A DNA stretch of 64,000 nt from Paracoccaceae bacterium (lineage in GTDB: Bacteria > Pseudomonadota > Alphaproteobacteria > Rhodobacterales > Rhodobacteraceae), in NCBI GenBank assembly GCA_030066905.1, contig JASJAR010000012.1:56492-120491 (forward strand), given 5' to 3'. Of this stretch, positions 7,546-16,577 are shown in pieces. The position numbers and the translations under genes were made by a program. Below the pieces are notes generated by a model, which was given only the letters and a program-made list of their open reading frames with translations, had not been told where the DNA came from and ran no database searches. How positions within the stretch are numbered: position 1 is the stretch's first letter; each line of letters starts with the position of its first letter.

Positions 7546-9672
7546 TCAGGTATTCGGCATTTCGAGGGCGACTGTCCGGCCGCCCTTCTGGTAGAGCAGC
7601 CGGTCCGGCCCGATCTGTGCCACCTGCCCGCCGTCAAGGCGGTCGCCGACCTGAAGCTTGACGAACCGGCCGGTGGGCAGGCGCACAAGCGCCCGCCTGT
7701 CGTTGGCGGAGCCGTAGACCCCGATGAGGTTGAGGCGGCCGAGCGGGATTGCGTCTTCGATGGTGGCCTCGCGGGCGACGTTCGCCCGGGAGGGAATGCG
7801 CGGTTGCGTCGGCGCCGCTCGGGTGGCGGCCGCCGTGGCGCTCGGCGCCGGAGCAGCGGCGGGCCGGGCGGGCCGCGGGCGTGGCACGAGCGAGGCCGTC
7901 ATCACAGGCTCGGCTTCGGGCGGTGCCGGATCGGCCGCGAGCGCCTCGGCGATCACCGCCTCGGGCACCTCCGGCGCCTCGGGGGCAACCGCCGTCGCTT
8001 CCGCCGCAGCCTCGCCCGAGGCGCCGGGCCGCGGTTGGGGCAGGACGGCGGCAAGCTGCGGGTTGGGGTTCGATGGCGCTTCGGTCTCCGCGACCTCCGC
8101 CGGGGGGGCGGAAACAGCCGTTCCGGGCCGTGGCGGAGCCACGAGCGGCGGGGGGCTGGCAAAGGCGAGAACACCGCCGGGCGTCCGCGTGCCCTCGGGC
8201 GTGGCGACGACGAAACCGTCCGCACCGAGGTCGAACCTCTCTCCGGCCGGCGGTGGCGAGAGCGCCATGGCCGGGTCGGGCAGCCGTTCGGCGATGGCAC
8301 CGGCCTCCGGAAGCGCGGCAAGCGCGACCCCGACCTCCGGGTCGACCGGCAGCGGGGCACCGAGAACGTATGCGGGGCTTGTCGACGGTGCGAGACCTTC
8401 CGTGGGTGCCTCGACAAGAGCCGTCGGACGGACGCGGTCCGGCCGGGCGAGGTCCGGCGTTGCGGGCATCGCGGCGGGCGGCAACGTTGCGGTTGCGCGG
8501 GCGACTTCAACGGCGTTGTCTGCGCCGACCGCCACGTTGCCCAATGACGCTTCGGTAGGCGGCGATGGCAGCGCCGCCGGCGGCGGCAGGACCGCGACCG
8601 CCGCTCGTTCGAGGGGCTCGGCCTGGGGGAAATCCGGGCGCGCCGCCACGACCGGCCGCGCTGCATGTGCCGAGGGCGCCTGGAATTCGCTTACCTCCGC
8701 CGGACTGGCCGCGATGCGCTCGAACACCTCCGAAGGTGCCGCACCTGCCGCATAATCGGCGGACACGGTGCTCGCGCCGATGATGACAGGGACCGCAATC
8801 GCGGGCGCATCGCGCAACACGGTGACGGCTTCGAGCCCCGCGAGCGGTCGAGGAGCGCGGGTTTCGGCGGGCGGCGACAGCCCCCCTGCAAGGCCGGCAG
8901 GCGCTTCGGCGAACGAGCGGTCGAGCCCGGCATCCGCCAGGGGATCGGGGTCGCCTTCGGGCCAGAGCGCGGCTCCGGCGATCACCGCCGAGCCGACAAT
9001 CGCCGCCGCCGCGAGCGGCTTTGGTATTCCCGCCAGAAGTCCGGCGAGGCGGGCTGGGCGCGGTATGGCGGGGCGACGGGGCCTTGCGGCGGCCGCCGGC
9101 CTCGGTTCGGCGCTGACGGGCCGGTGATCGACGTCGCGATTCTCCGAAAAGGCGACCGTCTGCCGCGCCGGCGGGGCGTCGGGTTCGAGCACCAGCGGCC
9201 GGGCCCCTTGAGCCTCGCGCCGAAAGACCGGCATACGCGGAAACGCGCCTTCGGGCGGCTCGCTGGTGACCCCGACGACGGGGAACCGGCTCGAAGCGGC
9301 GAAGGCCAGCGCTTCATCGAGCGTCTCATGGGCGACCGCGGCGACCTGGGTCTCCCCTTCGTCCGTCACATGGTCCCAGGCGATTTCGGACACGGCATAG
9401 GGGGTCATCCCGTCGAGCCGCTCGGCGATCTCGCGATCGGGGTCGCCGAGGCCGTCGAACCGGGTGTAGAGAACCTGGGACCGCGGCAGCACGAGGAGCA
9501 CCCCGGGGTTCGCTCCAGCCAGATCCTCCGCGCGTTGCCGCAAAGCCGTGATCCTGCCGGTCAGGTCGTGGGCTGTCAGCTCGGCAACGCCTTCCACCAC
9601 CCAGCCGTCGCTTTGATGCGACAACAGCCGGATGGCATCGTGGTCAAGGTCGAGAGCAAGCTGAGCAGACAT
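7546..9672 (-). CDS. Large single-span protein with GspL/PilM-like N-terminus and GspC/PilP-like C-terminus
   Basis: About 708 residues; not a recognised named gene. The N-terminal 170 residues (ALDLDHDAIRLLSHQSDGW ... LPRSQVLYTRFDGL ... ALAFAASSRFPVVGVTSEPP) resemble the actin-like cytoplasmic half of GspL/PilM. One transmembrane helix lies at about 215-245 (LAAAAIVGSAVIAGAALW). A Pro/Ala-rich region of some 380 residues follows, then a compact end (LNLIGVYGSANDRRALVRL ... VKLQVGDRLDGGQVAQIG) like the periplasmic homology region of GspC/PilP. No other secretion or pilus genes are near. ATGs at 9690, 9681 and 9672 are possible; 9672 is preferred for the GGAAA just before it. Confidence 0.7.
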   Translation of the reverse strand: MSAQLALDLDHDAIRLLSHQSDGWVVEGVAELTAHDLTGRITALRQRAEDLAGANPGVLLVLPRSQVLYTRFDGLGDPDREIAERLDGMTPYAVSEIAWDHVTDEGETQVAAVAHETLDEALAFAASSRFPVVGVTSEPPEGAFPRMPVFRREAQGARPLVLEPDAPPARQTVAFSENRDVDHRPVSAEPRPAAAARPRRPAIPRPARLAGLLAGIPKPLAAAAIVGSAVIAGAALWPEGDPDPLADAGLDRSFAEAPAGLAGGLSPPAETRAPRPLAGLEAVTVLRDAPAIAVPVIIGASTVSADYAAGAAPSEVFERIAASPAEVSEFQAPSAHAARPVVAARPDFPQAEPLERAAVAVLPPPAALPSPPTEASLGNVAVGADNAVEVARATATLPPAAMPATPDLARPDRVRPTALVEAPTEGLAPSTSPAYVLGAPLPVDPEVGVALAALPEAGAIAERLPDPAMALSPPPAGERFDLGADGFVVATPEGTRTPGGVLAFASPPPLVAPPRPGTAVSAPPAEVAETEAPSNPNPQLAAVLPQPRPGASGEAAAEATAVAPEAPEVPEAVIAEALAADPAPPEAEPVMTASLVPRPRPARPAAAPAPSATAAATRAAPTQPRIPSRANVAREATIEDAIPLGRLNLIGVYGSANDRRALVRLPTGRFVKLQVGDRLDGGQVAQIGPDRLLYQKGGRTVALEMPNT

Positions 9673-9823
9673 TGTTTCCATATTTAGCATGACGGCGCCG
9701 GGGGGTCATCATCATCTGGGAGGTATTCGGGCGAAATTCGACCTAAAGTTCTGCCGGCGGCGCCCCCGCCTTGCACCCCGGCCCACCTGCCCACAGCTAT
9801 GTCACGAGGAGGAACGCTACGTC

Positions 9824-10516
9824 ATGACCCGCATCATTTTCACGTTCGTTTTCATGCTGGCTCTGCCGGCGGCGGCCGAGGAGCAGCTTCGGACGATCAC
9901 CGTCGCCGGCGAGGGCGTCGTCACGGCCACGCCGGACATGGCGGAGCTGACCATCGGGGTGTCGCGCGAGGCCCGGCGGCCCGACGAGGCGCTTGGTGGC
10001 GTGGCCGACGGCGTCGCGGCCGTCTTTGCGGTGCTCGATGCCGCCGGGATCGAGCCGCGCGACCGGCGCACTTCAGGGCTTTCGCTGCAACCGCGCTGGG
10101 AGCGCCATTCCGGCCAGTCGCAACCGGCCCGGATCGTGGGATACACCGCGTCGAACCGGGTGACGGTGCGGGTTCGCGATCTTGCGGTTCTCGGCGGGTT
10201 GATCGTCGATACGGTGGGCGAGGGGGCCAATACCCTTGGCGGGCTTCGCTTCGTCCTTGCCGATCCCGCGCCGCTGGAGGCCGAGGCCCGCCGCCTGGCG
10301 GTGTTCGAGGCGAAGTCGAAGGCTGCGCTGTACGCCGAAAGCGCCGAGGTCGAACTCGGTCCGCTCCTGACGCTCAACGACGGCGGCGTCTTCCGGCCGC
10401 AGCCGGGCCCGGTGATGGCCGAGATGGCGATGCGGTCCGCCGACGCGATGCCCGTCGCCGAAGGCGAACTGGAAGTGCGCGCGGCGGTCTCGATGGTCTA
10501 CCTGATCGGGGAGTAG
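9824..10516 (+). CDS. Periplasmic SIMPL-domain (DUF541) protein
   Basis: A 230-residue exported protein. Residues 1-18 form a signal peptide (ending PAAAEE), and nearly all the rest is one SIMPL/DUF541 domain with the usual landmarks: ITVAGEGVVTATPDMAELTIGV at the start (quoted in part: ITVAGEGVVTATPD), the mid-domain IVGYTASNRVTVRVRD, and the region of ARRLAVFEAKSKAALYAE. Relatives include E. coli YggE, tied to oxidative stress tolerance. The ATG at 9824 has a good ribosome site (GAGGAGG, 9806-9812) and starts the signal peptide. It is divergent from the large single-span protein. Confidence 0.88.
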   Translation: MTRIIFTFVFMLALPAAAEEQLRTITVAGEGVVTATPDMAELTIGVSREARRPDEALGGVADGVAAVFAVLDAAGIEPRDRRTSGLSLQPRWERHSGQSQPARIVGYTASNRVTVRVRDLAVLGGLIVDTVGEGANTLGGLRFVLADPAPLEAEARRLAVFEAKSKAALYAESAEVELGPLLTLNDGGVFRPQPGPVMAEMAMRSADAMPVAEGELEVRAAVSMVYLIGE

Positions 10517-10518
10517 AA

Positions 10519-10544
10519 GGGGGCGCCGCCGGCGCGGCACCCCC
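10519..10544. terminator. GC-rich hairpin between convergent genes
   Basis: GGGGGCGCCGC (from 10519) can pair with GCGGCACCCCC (to 10544) with one mismatch and a 4-base loop. It lies three bases after the SIMPL stop and 11 bases before the end of metY. No T run follows on either strand, so termination is likely but not shown. Confidence 0.4.
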
Positions 10545-10555
10545 GTGCCGACACC

Positions 10556-11839
10556 TCAGGCCGACGCCTTTGCAAGGGCCTGATCGAGGTCGGCGATGAT
10601 GTCGTCGGCATCCTCGATCCCGATGGAGACCCGCACCACGTCCGGGTCGGCACCGGCCGCACGCTGCTGCTCCTCGGTGAGCTGGCGGTGCGTGGTCGAC
10701 GCGGAATGGATCACCAGCGAACGCGCATCGCCGAGATTGGCGACGTGGCTGAAGAGTTCGAGGCTGTCGATGAGCTTCTTGCACCCCTCGTAGCCGGCCT
10801 TGAGCTGGAAGGTGAAAAGCGCCCCCGCCCCGTTCGGGCAGACCTTCGCCACGCGGTCGTAGTATGGCGAGGACGGCAGCCCGGCGTAGGTGACCCGGCC
10901 GATCCGGTCGTCCTTCTCCAGCCAGTTCGCGACCTTGATCGCGTTGGCGACGTGCCGTTCCATCCTCAGTGACAGGGTCTCGATGCCCAGAAGCGTGTAA
11001 TGGGCGCCTTGCGGGTTCATCGTCATGCCGAGGTCGCGCAGCCCGACTGCGATGCCATGGAACGTGAAGGCCATGGGGCCGAGAGCCTCGTGGAACTTCA
11101 GCCCGTGATAGGCAGGCTCGGGCTCGGAGAGCGAGGGGAACTTGCCGCTCGCCGACCAGTCGAACTTGCCCGAATCGACGATCACGCCGCCGGTGACCGT
11201 GCCGTTGCCGGTGAGGTATTTCGTCGTCGAATGGATGACGAGGGTCGCGCCATGTTCGATGGGGCGGCAGAGATAGGGCGTCGCCGAGGTGTTGTCGACG
11301 ATGAGCGGAAGGCCGGCCTTGTCGGCCACGCCGGCCACGGCGGGAAGGTCGGTGATGTAGCCGCCGGGGTTGGCGATCGATTCGCAGAAGATCGCGCGGG
11401 TGTCGTCGTCGATCGCGGCCGCCAGAGCGTCGAGGTCGTCGAAATCGACGAACTTGCACGACCAGCCGAACTTGCGGATCGTGTTGGTGAACTGCTGTAC
11501 CGTGCCGCCATAGAGCCGCGTCGACGCAACGACGTTGCGCCCGGGCTCCATCAGCGGAAAGAGCGCCATGATCTGGGCGGCATGGCCCGAGGAACAGGCC
11601 ACCGCACCGGCCCCGCCTTCCAGCGCGGCCACGCGGTTTTGCAGCGCCGCGACGGTGGGGTTGGTCAGCCGCGAATAGATGTAGCCGACCTCCTGGAGGT
11701 TGAAGAGCGCGGCGGCGTGGTCGGCGTCGCGGAACACGAAGGCGGTCGTCTGATAGATCGGCGTCTGCCGCGCGCCTGTCGCGGGGTCGGGCGGCGTGCC
11801 CGCATGCACCTGCATCGTGTCGAAATGTTGGTCCGTCAT
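10556..11839 (-). CDS. metY: O-acetylhomoserine sulfhydrylase (aminocarboxypropyltransferase)
   Basis: A 427-residue PLP enzyme of the Cys/Met metabolism family. It joins O-acetylhomoserine with sulfide (or methanethiol) to give homocysteine (or methionine) in the cytosol. The PLP lysine is in IHSTTKYLTGNGTVTGG (around residue 205), the cofactor-contact aspartate in LIVDNTSATPYLCRP, and the subunit-swapped motif SRLTNPTVAALQ near residue 57. Length fits MetY (about 430) better than cystathionine gamma-synthase (about 385). The substrate call over O-succinylhomoserine rests on length and insertions. It is monocistronic here, divided from the PAS gene by 40 bases on the same strand. Confidence 0.9.
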   Translation of the reverse strand: MTDQHFDTMQVHAGTPPDPATGARQTPIYQTTAFVFRDADHAAALFNLQEVGYIYSRLTNPTVAALQNRVAALEGGAGAVACSSGHAAQIMALFPLMEPGRNVVASTRLYGGTVQQFTNTIRKFGWSCKFVDFDDLDALAAAIDDDTRAIFCESIANPGGYITDLPAVAGVADKAGLPLIVDNTSATPYLCRPIEHGATLVIHSTTKYLTGNGTVTGGVIVDSGKFDWSASGKFPSLSEPEPAYHGLKFHEALGPMAFTFHGIAVGLRDLGMTMNPQGAHYTLLGIETLSLRMERHVANAIKVANWLEKDDRIGRVTYAGLPSSPYYDRVAKVCPNGAGALFTFQLKAGYEGCKKLIDSLELFSHVANLGDARSLVIHSASTTHRQLTEEQQRAAGADPDVVRVSIGIEDADDIIADLDQALAKASA

Positions 11840-11879
11840 GGGTCTCTCCCTTGGGGTTCGAAGCGCGCAAAGGCCGGTT

Positions 11880-12791
11880 TCAGTCCGAAGCGTTGGCCCG
11901 CACGAGGATGACGTAATAGGCCCGGCCCCGGTGTTCCGCCGCGCTCACGGCGATCGTGAGCCGTTCCATCACGCCGCCCGGGCGCTCGACCAGTTCGAGC
12001 GATTCGACGATTTCGCGGCGCGTCAGCAGGATTTCGGGGGCCGGAAGGCCGGAAATGTCGAAACCGGTCAGGGCAACCAGCGGTTCTCCATGCCCCGAGG
12101 GAATGCCGAAAAACGTCTGGGCGGCGTCGTTGCAATACCGCACCGTCCCGTCGCGTTCGGAGACGATCACGGGGTCGACGATCATCTCGAGGCCGGCGCG
12201 AAGCTCGTTGTCGGCGACATTGGCCACGACAAAGCCGGTGATGTCGTCAGCGGCGTTCACCATCGGGACGATCAGCCGCCGCCAGACCCGGACAAAGACC
12301 TGAAGCGGCGGTTCGTGAACCGACAGGACACGTTCGCGACGGGCGATGGCCGCAGTGTAGACGGCGGCGAAGAACACGCCGATATACCTGTGGCGGCCGA
12401 AATCGGCCGTCGATCGGCCGGTCATGTCGACGCCGTAATGGCTGGTGATCTCGGCCCCGTAATGCTCGTAGCAGAAATGGTCGCCTTCCTTTGTGAGCAC
12501 CATGATCCAGCGCTCGAGCCCATCGAAATCCTCGAGCCGCAGCCTGTCGGCCGCGAGAAAGCCGCTGGCATCGGCGAAACCGTCGACCACGTCGGCGAAG
12601 CTGCGCAGAATCGGAGTGGTCAGGGCTGAGCGTGGCGGCGACCATGTCAGCCTCGGCGGGGCGGCGCCGTGCGACACGAAGTACGCCCGCAGCAGCGCAC
12701 TCTCGTCCGCGGCGATCGCGGCGGCGAGGCGACCGGCATCCATCGCCGGCGCGTCGGACCCTTTCGACAGCACTGTCCCCTCCCGTGGCAT
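11880..12791 (-). CDS. Two-PAS-domain sensory protein without output domain
   Basis: A 303-residue soluble protein. A first PAS-like fold spans about residues 50-170 (GAEITSHYGVDMTGRSTADF) and a second clear PAS lies at 190-300 (MIVDPVIVSERDGTVRYCN, then AAQTFFGIP). No kinase, GGDEF, HTH or other output domain follows, so it would signal by protein contact. The ATG at 12791 is chosen because GAGGGGAG lies about 9 bases before it; the frame stays open another 24 codons upstream without a site. It lies 40 bases upstream of metY on the same strand and may share its transcript. Ligand unknown. Confidence 0.7.
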   Translation of the reverse strand: MPREGTVLSKGSDAPAMDAGRLAAAIAADESALLRAYFVSHGAAPPRLTWSPPRSALTTPILRSFADVVDGFADASGFLAADRLRLEDFDGLERWIMVLTKEGDHFCYEHYGAEITSHYGVDMTGRSTADFGRHRYIGVFFAAVYTAAIARRERVLSVHEPPLQVFVRVWRRLIVPMVNAADDITGFVVANVADNELRAGLEMIVDPVIVSERDGTVRYCNDAAQTFFGIPSGHGEPLVALTGFDISGLPAPEILLTRREIVESLELVERPGGVMERLTIAVSAAEHRGRAYYVILVRANASD

Positions 12792-12878
12792 GATGTTCCC
12801 GCTCCCCTCGCGAACCCTCATCCAAGCGCGGCCATACCTGCGTTGCTTCGCCGCGCGCTTCAAGCCGAAAGTGGTGTG

Positions 12879-13853
12879 TCAGCGCATCCAGAACCCTGCC
12901 CGCTTGATGGCGTTTCGGAGCGCCTGCTCCTTCGCCGGCAGGTTCTCGCGGTCGAAAAGGGCACGCACTTTCTGTCCGCGCCGCTGGTAGATCATCCGCT
13001 TCATCGGTTCGTAGGCTTTCAATACCCGCTTGATCCGGTTCGGGGCGGCGGCGGCCTCGAGCGCGGCAATCGTGCGGTCGCTTTCGCGCGCATAGGCCAG
13101 CGGCAGTACGCGCCAGTGACAGGTCACCTCGCCGTCGAGACCGTCTAGGTCGGGCCCGGGCCGGCCGCCGCCCAACCCATGGACCGCCAACGGCAGCGCG
13201 ATCTGATCGAGCCAGGGGTAGATCTCCTGACAGACGAGTGCTTCGGGCGGATCGTCGCGGATCATCCGCATGGCCGCGATCATGCCCGCGTGGAAGGCGT
13301 GGGGGCAGGGCCCGAAAAACCAGCCCGCGTTGAAATAGAGATACCGCTCCCAGTGCTCCTCGGGCTGGGAACGGTCGAGGCTGGTTTCGAAGTCGAGCCC
13401 CAGCCGGTCGTAGAGCGAGCGCCAGATGGCGCCGTATCCCGGCCCGTAAAGCTCGATCTTCGGCCAGGTGTTCTCCCGCCGCATCGAGGCCGAGGGTCGG
13501 TCGAAGTCGATGTGCATCTCGCTCAGCGGGCCGGTGACGACGGTGTCGGTGTCGAAAAAGAGAAAGGGTTGCCCCTCGGGGAGCGCCGTTAATGCCTCGA
13601 CCTTGTTGCCCTGCGGATAGTCCGCGCCGAAATGCTTGGCCTCGAAGGGCACGATCTCGGCACCGAGATCCGTGAGGAGGTCCAGCGCCTGCCTGTCGGT
13701 CATCGCCTGCGGCTTCGGCCAAAGCGGGCCCGGTGCGGGGTCCGCCACAATCAGGCGGCCTTCGAACCCGGGGTCGGAATGCCTCAGCGAGGCGGCGAAG
13801 AGAACCGCTTCGTAGGTAAGCCGCCCGGTGCCGCCGACGATGAGGATGTTCAT
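12879..13853 (-). CDS. Putative glycosyltransferase-like protein with DXD motif
   Basis: About 324 residues. The N-terminus MNILIVGGTGRLTYEAVLFA gives a nucleotide-sugar-like beta-alpha start, and FLFFDTDTVVTGPLSEMHID around residues 92-111 holds a DTD of the DXD type that binds metal and sugar nucleotide in GT-A enzymes. NAGWFFGP further on is also typical of GT8-like folds. The basic C-terminus (RRGQKVRALFDRENL) may touch membrane or acceptor. It lies 46 bases downstream of the glucosylglycerol hydrolase gene on the same strand, so a link to glucoside metabolism is possible but unproven. The ATG at 13853 starts the conserved fold. Confidence 0.6.
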   Translation of the reverse strand: MNILIVGGTGRLTYEAVLFAASLRHSDPGFEGRLIVADPAPGPLWPKPQAMTDRQALDLLTDLGAEIVPFEAKHFGADYPQGNKVEALTALPEGQPFLFFDTDTVVTGPLSEMHIDFDRPSASMRRENTWPKIELYGPGYGAIWRSLYDRLGLDFETSLDRSQPEEHWERYLYFNAGWFFGPCPHAFHAGMIAAMRMIRDDPPEALVCQEIYPWLDQIALPLAVHGLGGGRPGPDLDGLDGEVTCHWRVLPLAYARESDRTIAALEAAAAPNRIKRVLKAYEPMKRMIYQRRGQKVRALFDRENLPAKEQALRNAIKRAGFWMR

Positions 13854-13899
13854 GCCGCTGCCTGCCGCCCTGTTGACCCCGCCGCGGGGGATGTCCGCC

Positions 13900-16275
13900 T
13901 CAGCCTGCGCGCTCGAAGACAAGGCCCATGGAATCCTTGAGACTGATCGGGCCGCCAAGGTAGTCGTCGCCGATGCCCGGACTCCGCAGGGCAAGGTTCC
14001 AGCCGGTTTGCGGGGCGGTGTCGGGAAGAAGTGCGAGCGGCTCTATCTCGTCGGTCGGCTTGCCCTCCATGTGGCAGACCGCGAAGACCTCCCGGTCGCC
14101 GGGACCGCGTCGATGAGCGGCAAAGACCGTCCGTCCTTCGATCGGCTCGAGATACCGGAACATGTCCACGCCTTTGAAATTGCCGCGAAGCCAGGGGTTT
14201 GCCTGCCGAAACTCACGCAATCGGCGCATGAAGCTCGTCTGGCGCGGGTCGAGCAGTGAGATGGAGTGGGAGACGTTGCAATACTCGTGCATGTCATCCA
14301 TCCAGGCCCGCGCGACGGTCTTCAGCGCGGCCACGGTGAAGGTCTCGGGCCCCGTGAGCCTCGGTTCGACCGCGTTGAGGAGGTTCGCGATGGTCTCCAG
14401 ATCGTAGTCGGTGACGTCGACCAGCGCGGGCAGGAACTCGAAGAACCGCGCAAGGTCGTCGCGGGTCTCGAACCCGAGCTCCTTCAGCCGCCGGAAGTTC
14501 CCGGGAACCGAGTAGCTGTATTCGTCGACCTGCCATTTGAGGCTGATCGCCTCTTCGGCGACGACCTTGACGCCATACCGGTCGTCCTGGTTGCGAATGA
14601 AGCCCCAGCTCGCCCGGGCCGTGGCGTTGAGGAAATCCATCGGAACGCCCGGGAAGACCGCGTAGGTCAGGATCGACACGGCGGGGTTGTCATAGGCCTT
14701 GTCGAGGATTTCCATCCGCGTCTCGCCGAGCCGCGTGTTAATGTTGAGCTTGGGGCTGACCTGGGTGCCGCGCCGCAAGGTATCGTGGTTCGCCGTCCCC
14801 GAGATCCAGTTCTCGCCGTGGCTGAGGATCTCCTTGATCCGCCAGTATTTCGACACCCAGAACGTGTAGATGAACGGCGTGTTGTGGGCGAAGGTGAGCG
14901 GGCCCCACTGGAAGACATCGTCGTCGCGCTGGCCCTCGATCACGGCGCGGTAGGTGGAGCTCAGTTCCCAATCCTCCTCCGGCCAGGGGCGTCCGTCCTC
15001 GAAGACGAACCACGGGCGATACGGGGTTCCGGCCACCGATTGAACGATATCCGACATCTCCTGGAGATAGTCGTCGTCGTGATGGAGCGCCTGGGTCGCG
15101 GGATCCCACCATTTGAAGTCCTGGGCACCGTCCACCCGCACCCCGTCGGCTCCGAAATCGACCTTGCGGCGCTGCATCTCGAGAAGGATCGCGCGGACGT
15201 AGGGGTTTTTGTAATCGAGGTTCTGGCCGTACATGTTGGGGCCGGCGAAATAGTGGCTCGCCAGCGCGTTGAGCCCCTGATTGTCCGAATGCCCGAAGAC
15301 CACATCGAGGACGAGGCTCATCGGCTTGCCGGGGAAGGTGTGGAGCGCGGCGATGAGGTCGATGAGTTCGTCCGGCCGGCCGGTTTCGAGGAGGACGGGG
15401 TTCACCGTCGCCATCCCCGAAATCACGACGTCATAGCCCCAGTTCGTCGTGTTGGGTCGGGTCAGTTGCACGCGCGGGCGGTCCGACTGCAAATCGTCCT
15501 GGTCCCAGAAGGCCGGTCCGGTTTCGAACACGGTCGTCGGTTCCACGGGGAGCGGCTGGACTGCATCGTAGCCGATGAAGAGCTCGTCCGCCGGTTCCAG
15601 CGGCAGCCCCTTCTCGACCCGGGTGGCGATGCGCTGGATGTGGCGGGTGAGGCTTGCAAGCGTGCCGCCGGCAGTGGAGCTTGGCACGTGAAGCTGGAGG
15701 ATGCTCCCCGGCGGCCCGAATTTGTGCGGGGTGTCGGCCTTCAGCGCCTCGAAATAGCCTGCATCCGCCCGGCCGGCATGCATCGCCGCGACATCGTAGA
15801 CCTCCGCCGGGGCAAACGCGCCATAGGGCAGGGACATCGCCAGCGGGTCGAGAACCCGCATGACGGCGCCGTCGGCGTCGCGCCAGACCAGGGCGTAGAA
15901 ATCGCCGATCCGGTCGCGGGTTCCCGCACGGATGCCGCCGGCGACCGAAAAGACGAACGCTTCGCACCGGACCACGGGGAGCAGGATGCGCTCGAAAACG
16001 GCGTCGCAGTGCGATGCGGTAAGCTCGAGATCGGCCGGCGGGCGGAGCACTTCGAGGAAGATATCGGCATCCGACACCTTCCAATCCTGCAACTCCGGCG
16101 CCCAGAAGCCGAACGACACCCGGTCTCCGTCGAGATGGGCGCCGAGCCGTCGCGCGATGGCCTTGCCGGCATCGAAACTGTCCTGGGCGGAGGTCAGAAC
16201 CTCGGCACACCATGCGGCGAACGTCTCCGAGGCGTCGGAGTCGAAGATCACGTCTGTCATGGCGACAACATCCAC
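13900..16275 (-). CDS. gghA: Glucosylglycerol hydrolase, GH13 family
   Basis: A 791-residue alpha-amylase-superfamily enzyme closely resembling cyanobacterial GghA, which cleaves the osmolyte 2-O-alpha-glucosylglycerol to glucose and glycerol. Within the (beta/alpha)8 barrel are the nucleophile motif FGADGVRVDGAQDFKWW, the acid/base motif FVFEDGRPWPEEDWE, and TANHDTLRRGTQ with the His-Asp pair. The N-terminal 200 residues are family-specific and not a starch-binding domain. Two starts are close, ATG 16275 and ATG 16260; neither has a strong ribosome site. No glucosylglycerol-phosphate synthase is in the window, so the substrate may be scavenged or made elsewhere. Confidence 0.85.
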   Translation of the reverse strand: MDVVAMTDVIFDSDASETFAAWCAEVLTSAQDSFDAGKAIARRLGAHLDGDRVSFGFWAPELQDWKVSDADIFLEVLRPPADLELTASHCDAVFERILLPVVRCEAFVFSVAGGIRAGTRDRIGDFYALVWRDADGAVMRVLDPLAMSLPYGAFAPAEVYDVAAMHAGRADAGYFEALKADTPHKFGPPGSILQLHVPSSTAGGTLASLTRHIQRIATRVEKGLPLEPADELFIGYDAVQPLPVEPTTVFETGPAFWDQDDLQSDRPRVQLTRPNTTNWGYDVVISGMATVNPVLLETGRPDELIDLIAALHTFPGKPMSLVLDVVFGHSDNQGLNALASHYFAGPNMYGQNLDYKNPYVRAILLEMQRRKVDFGADGVRVDGAQDFKWWDPATQALHHDDDYLQEMSDIVQSVAGTPYRPWFVFEDGRPWPEEDWELSSTYRAVIEGQRDDDVFQWGPLTFAHNTPFIYTFWVSKYWRIKEILSHGENWISGTANHDTLRRGTQVSPKLNINTRLGETRMEILDKAYDNPAVSILTYAVFPGVPMDFLNATARASWGFIRNQDDRYGVKVVAEEAISLKWQVDEYSYSVPGNFRRLKELGFETRDDLARFFEFLPALVDVTDYDLETIANLLNAVEPRLTGPETFTVAALKTVARAWMDDMHEYCNVSHSISLLDPRQTSFMRRLREFRQANPWLRGNFKGVDMFRYLEPIEGRTVFAAHRRGPGDREVFAVCHMEGKPTDEIEPLALLPDTAPQTGWNLALRSPGIGDDYLGGPISLKDSMGLVFERAG

Positions 16276-16357
16276 TGTCTTTCAACCGGTTTCAACGCAT
16301 GCGGTACACCGGCAGGCTGCGCCGGTGACGGGCGGTTTTCGAGGGGAGGGGGTGAAA

Positions 16358-16441
16358 TGGTGGGCGACCCTGGAATCGAACCAGGCATGGGTCTCCCCGG
16401 CGGAGTTACAGTCCGCTGCCGCACCTTGCAGCACGTCGCCC
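16358..16441 (-). tRNA. tRNA-Tyr (GTA)
   Basis: On the minus strand, the acceptor arms GGGCGAC/GTCGCCC pair fully. The anticodon stem GCGGA/TCCGC encloses loop CTGTAAC with anticodon GTA. A long variable arm (GGG-GAGA-CCC) typical of bacterial class II tRNAs and the T arm CCTGG-TTCGATT-CCAGG follow. The 3' CCA is encoded. It is divergent from rlmB. Confidence 0.97.
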
Positions 16442-16577
16442 TTTGCGCCCCGGACCATGCCCGTAGCGCGAGCGGTTGGATACTGGCGGTCCCCCAATGC
16501 GTCAACCGCTAATAGCTGACCCGGGGTTTCCTGCGGCTGCGTTCTGTGGCAGGCGCGACGGACGGCGAGGAGCGGCG

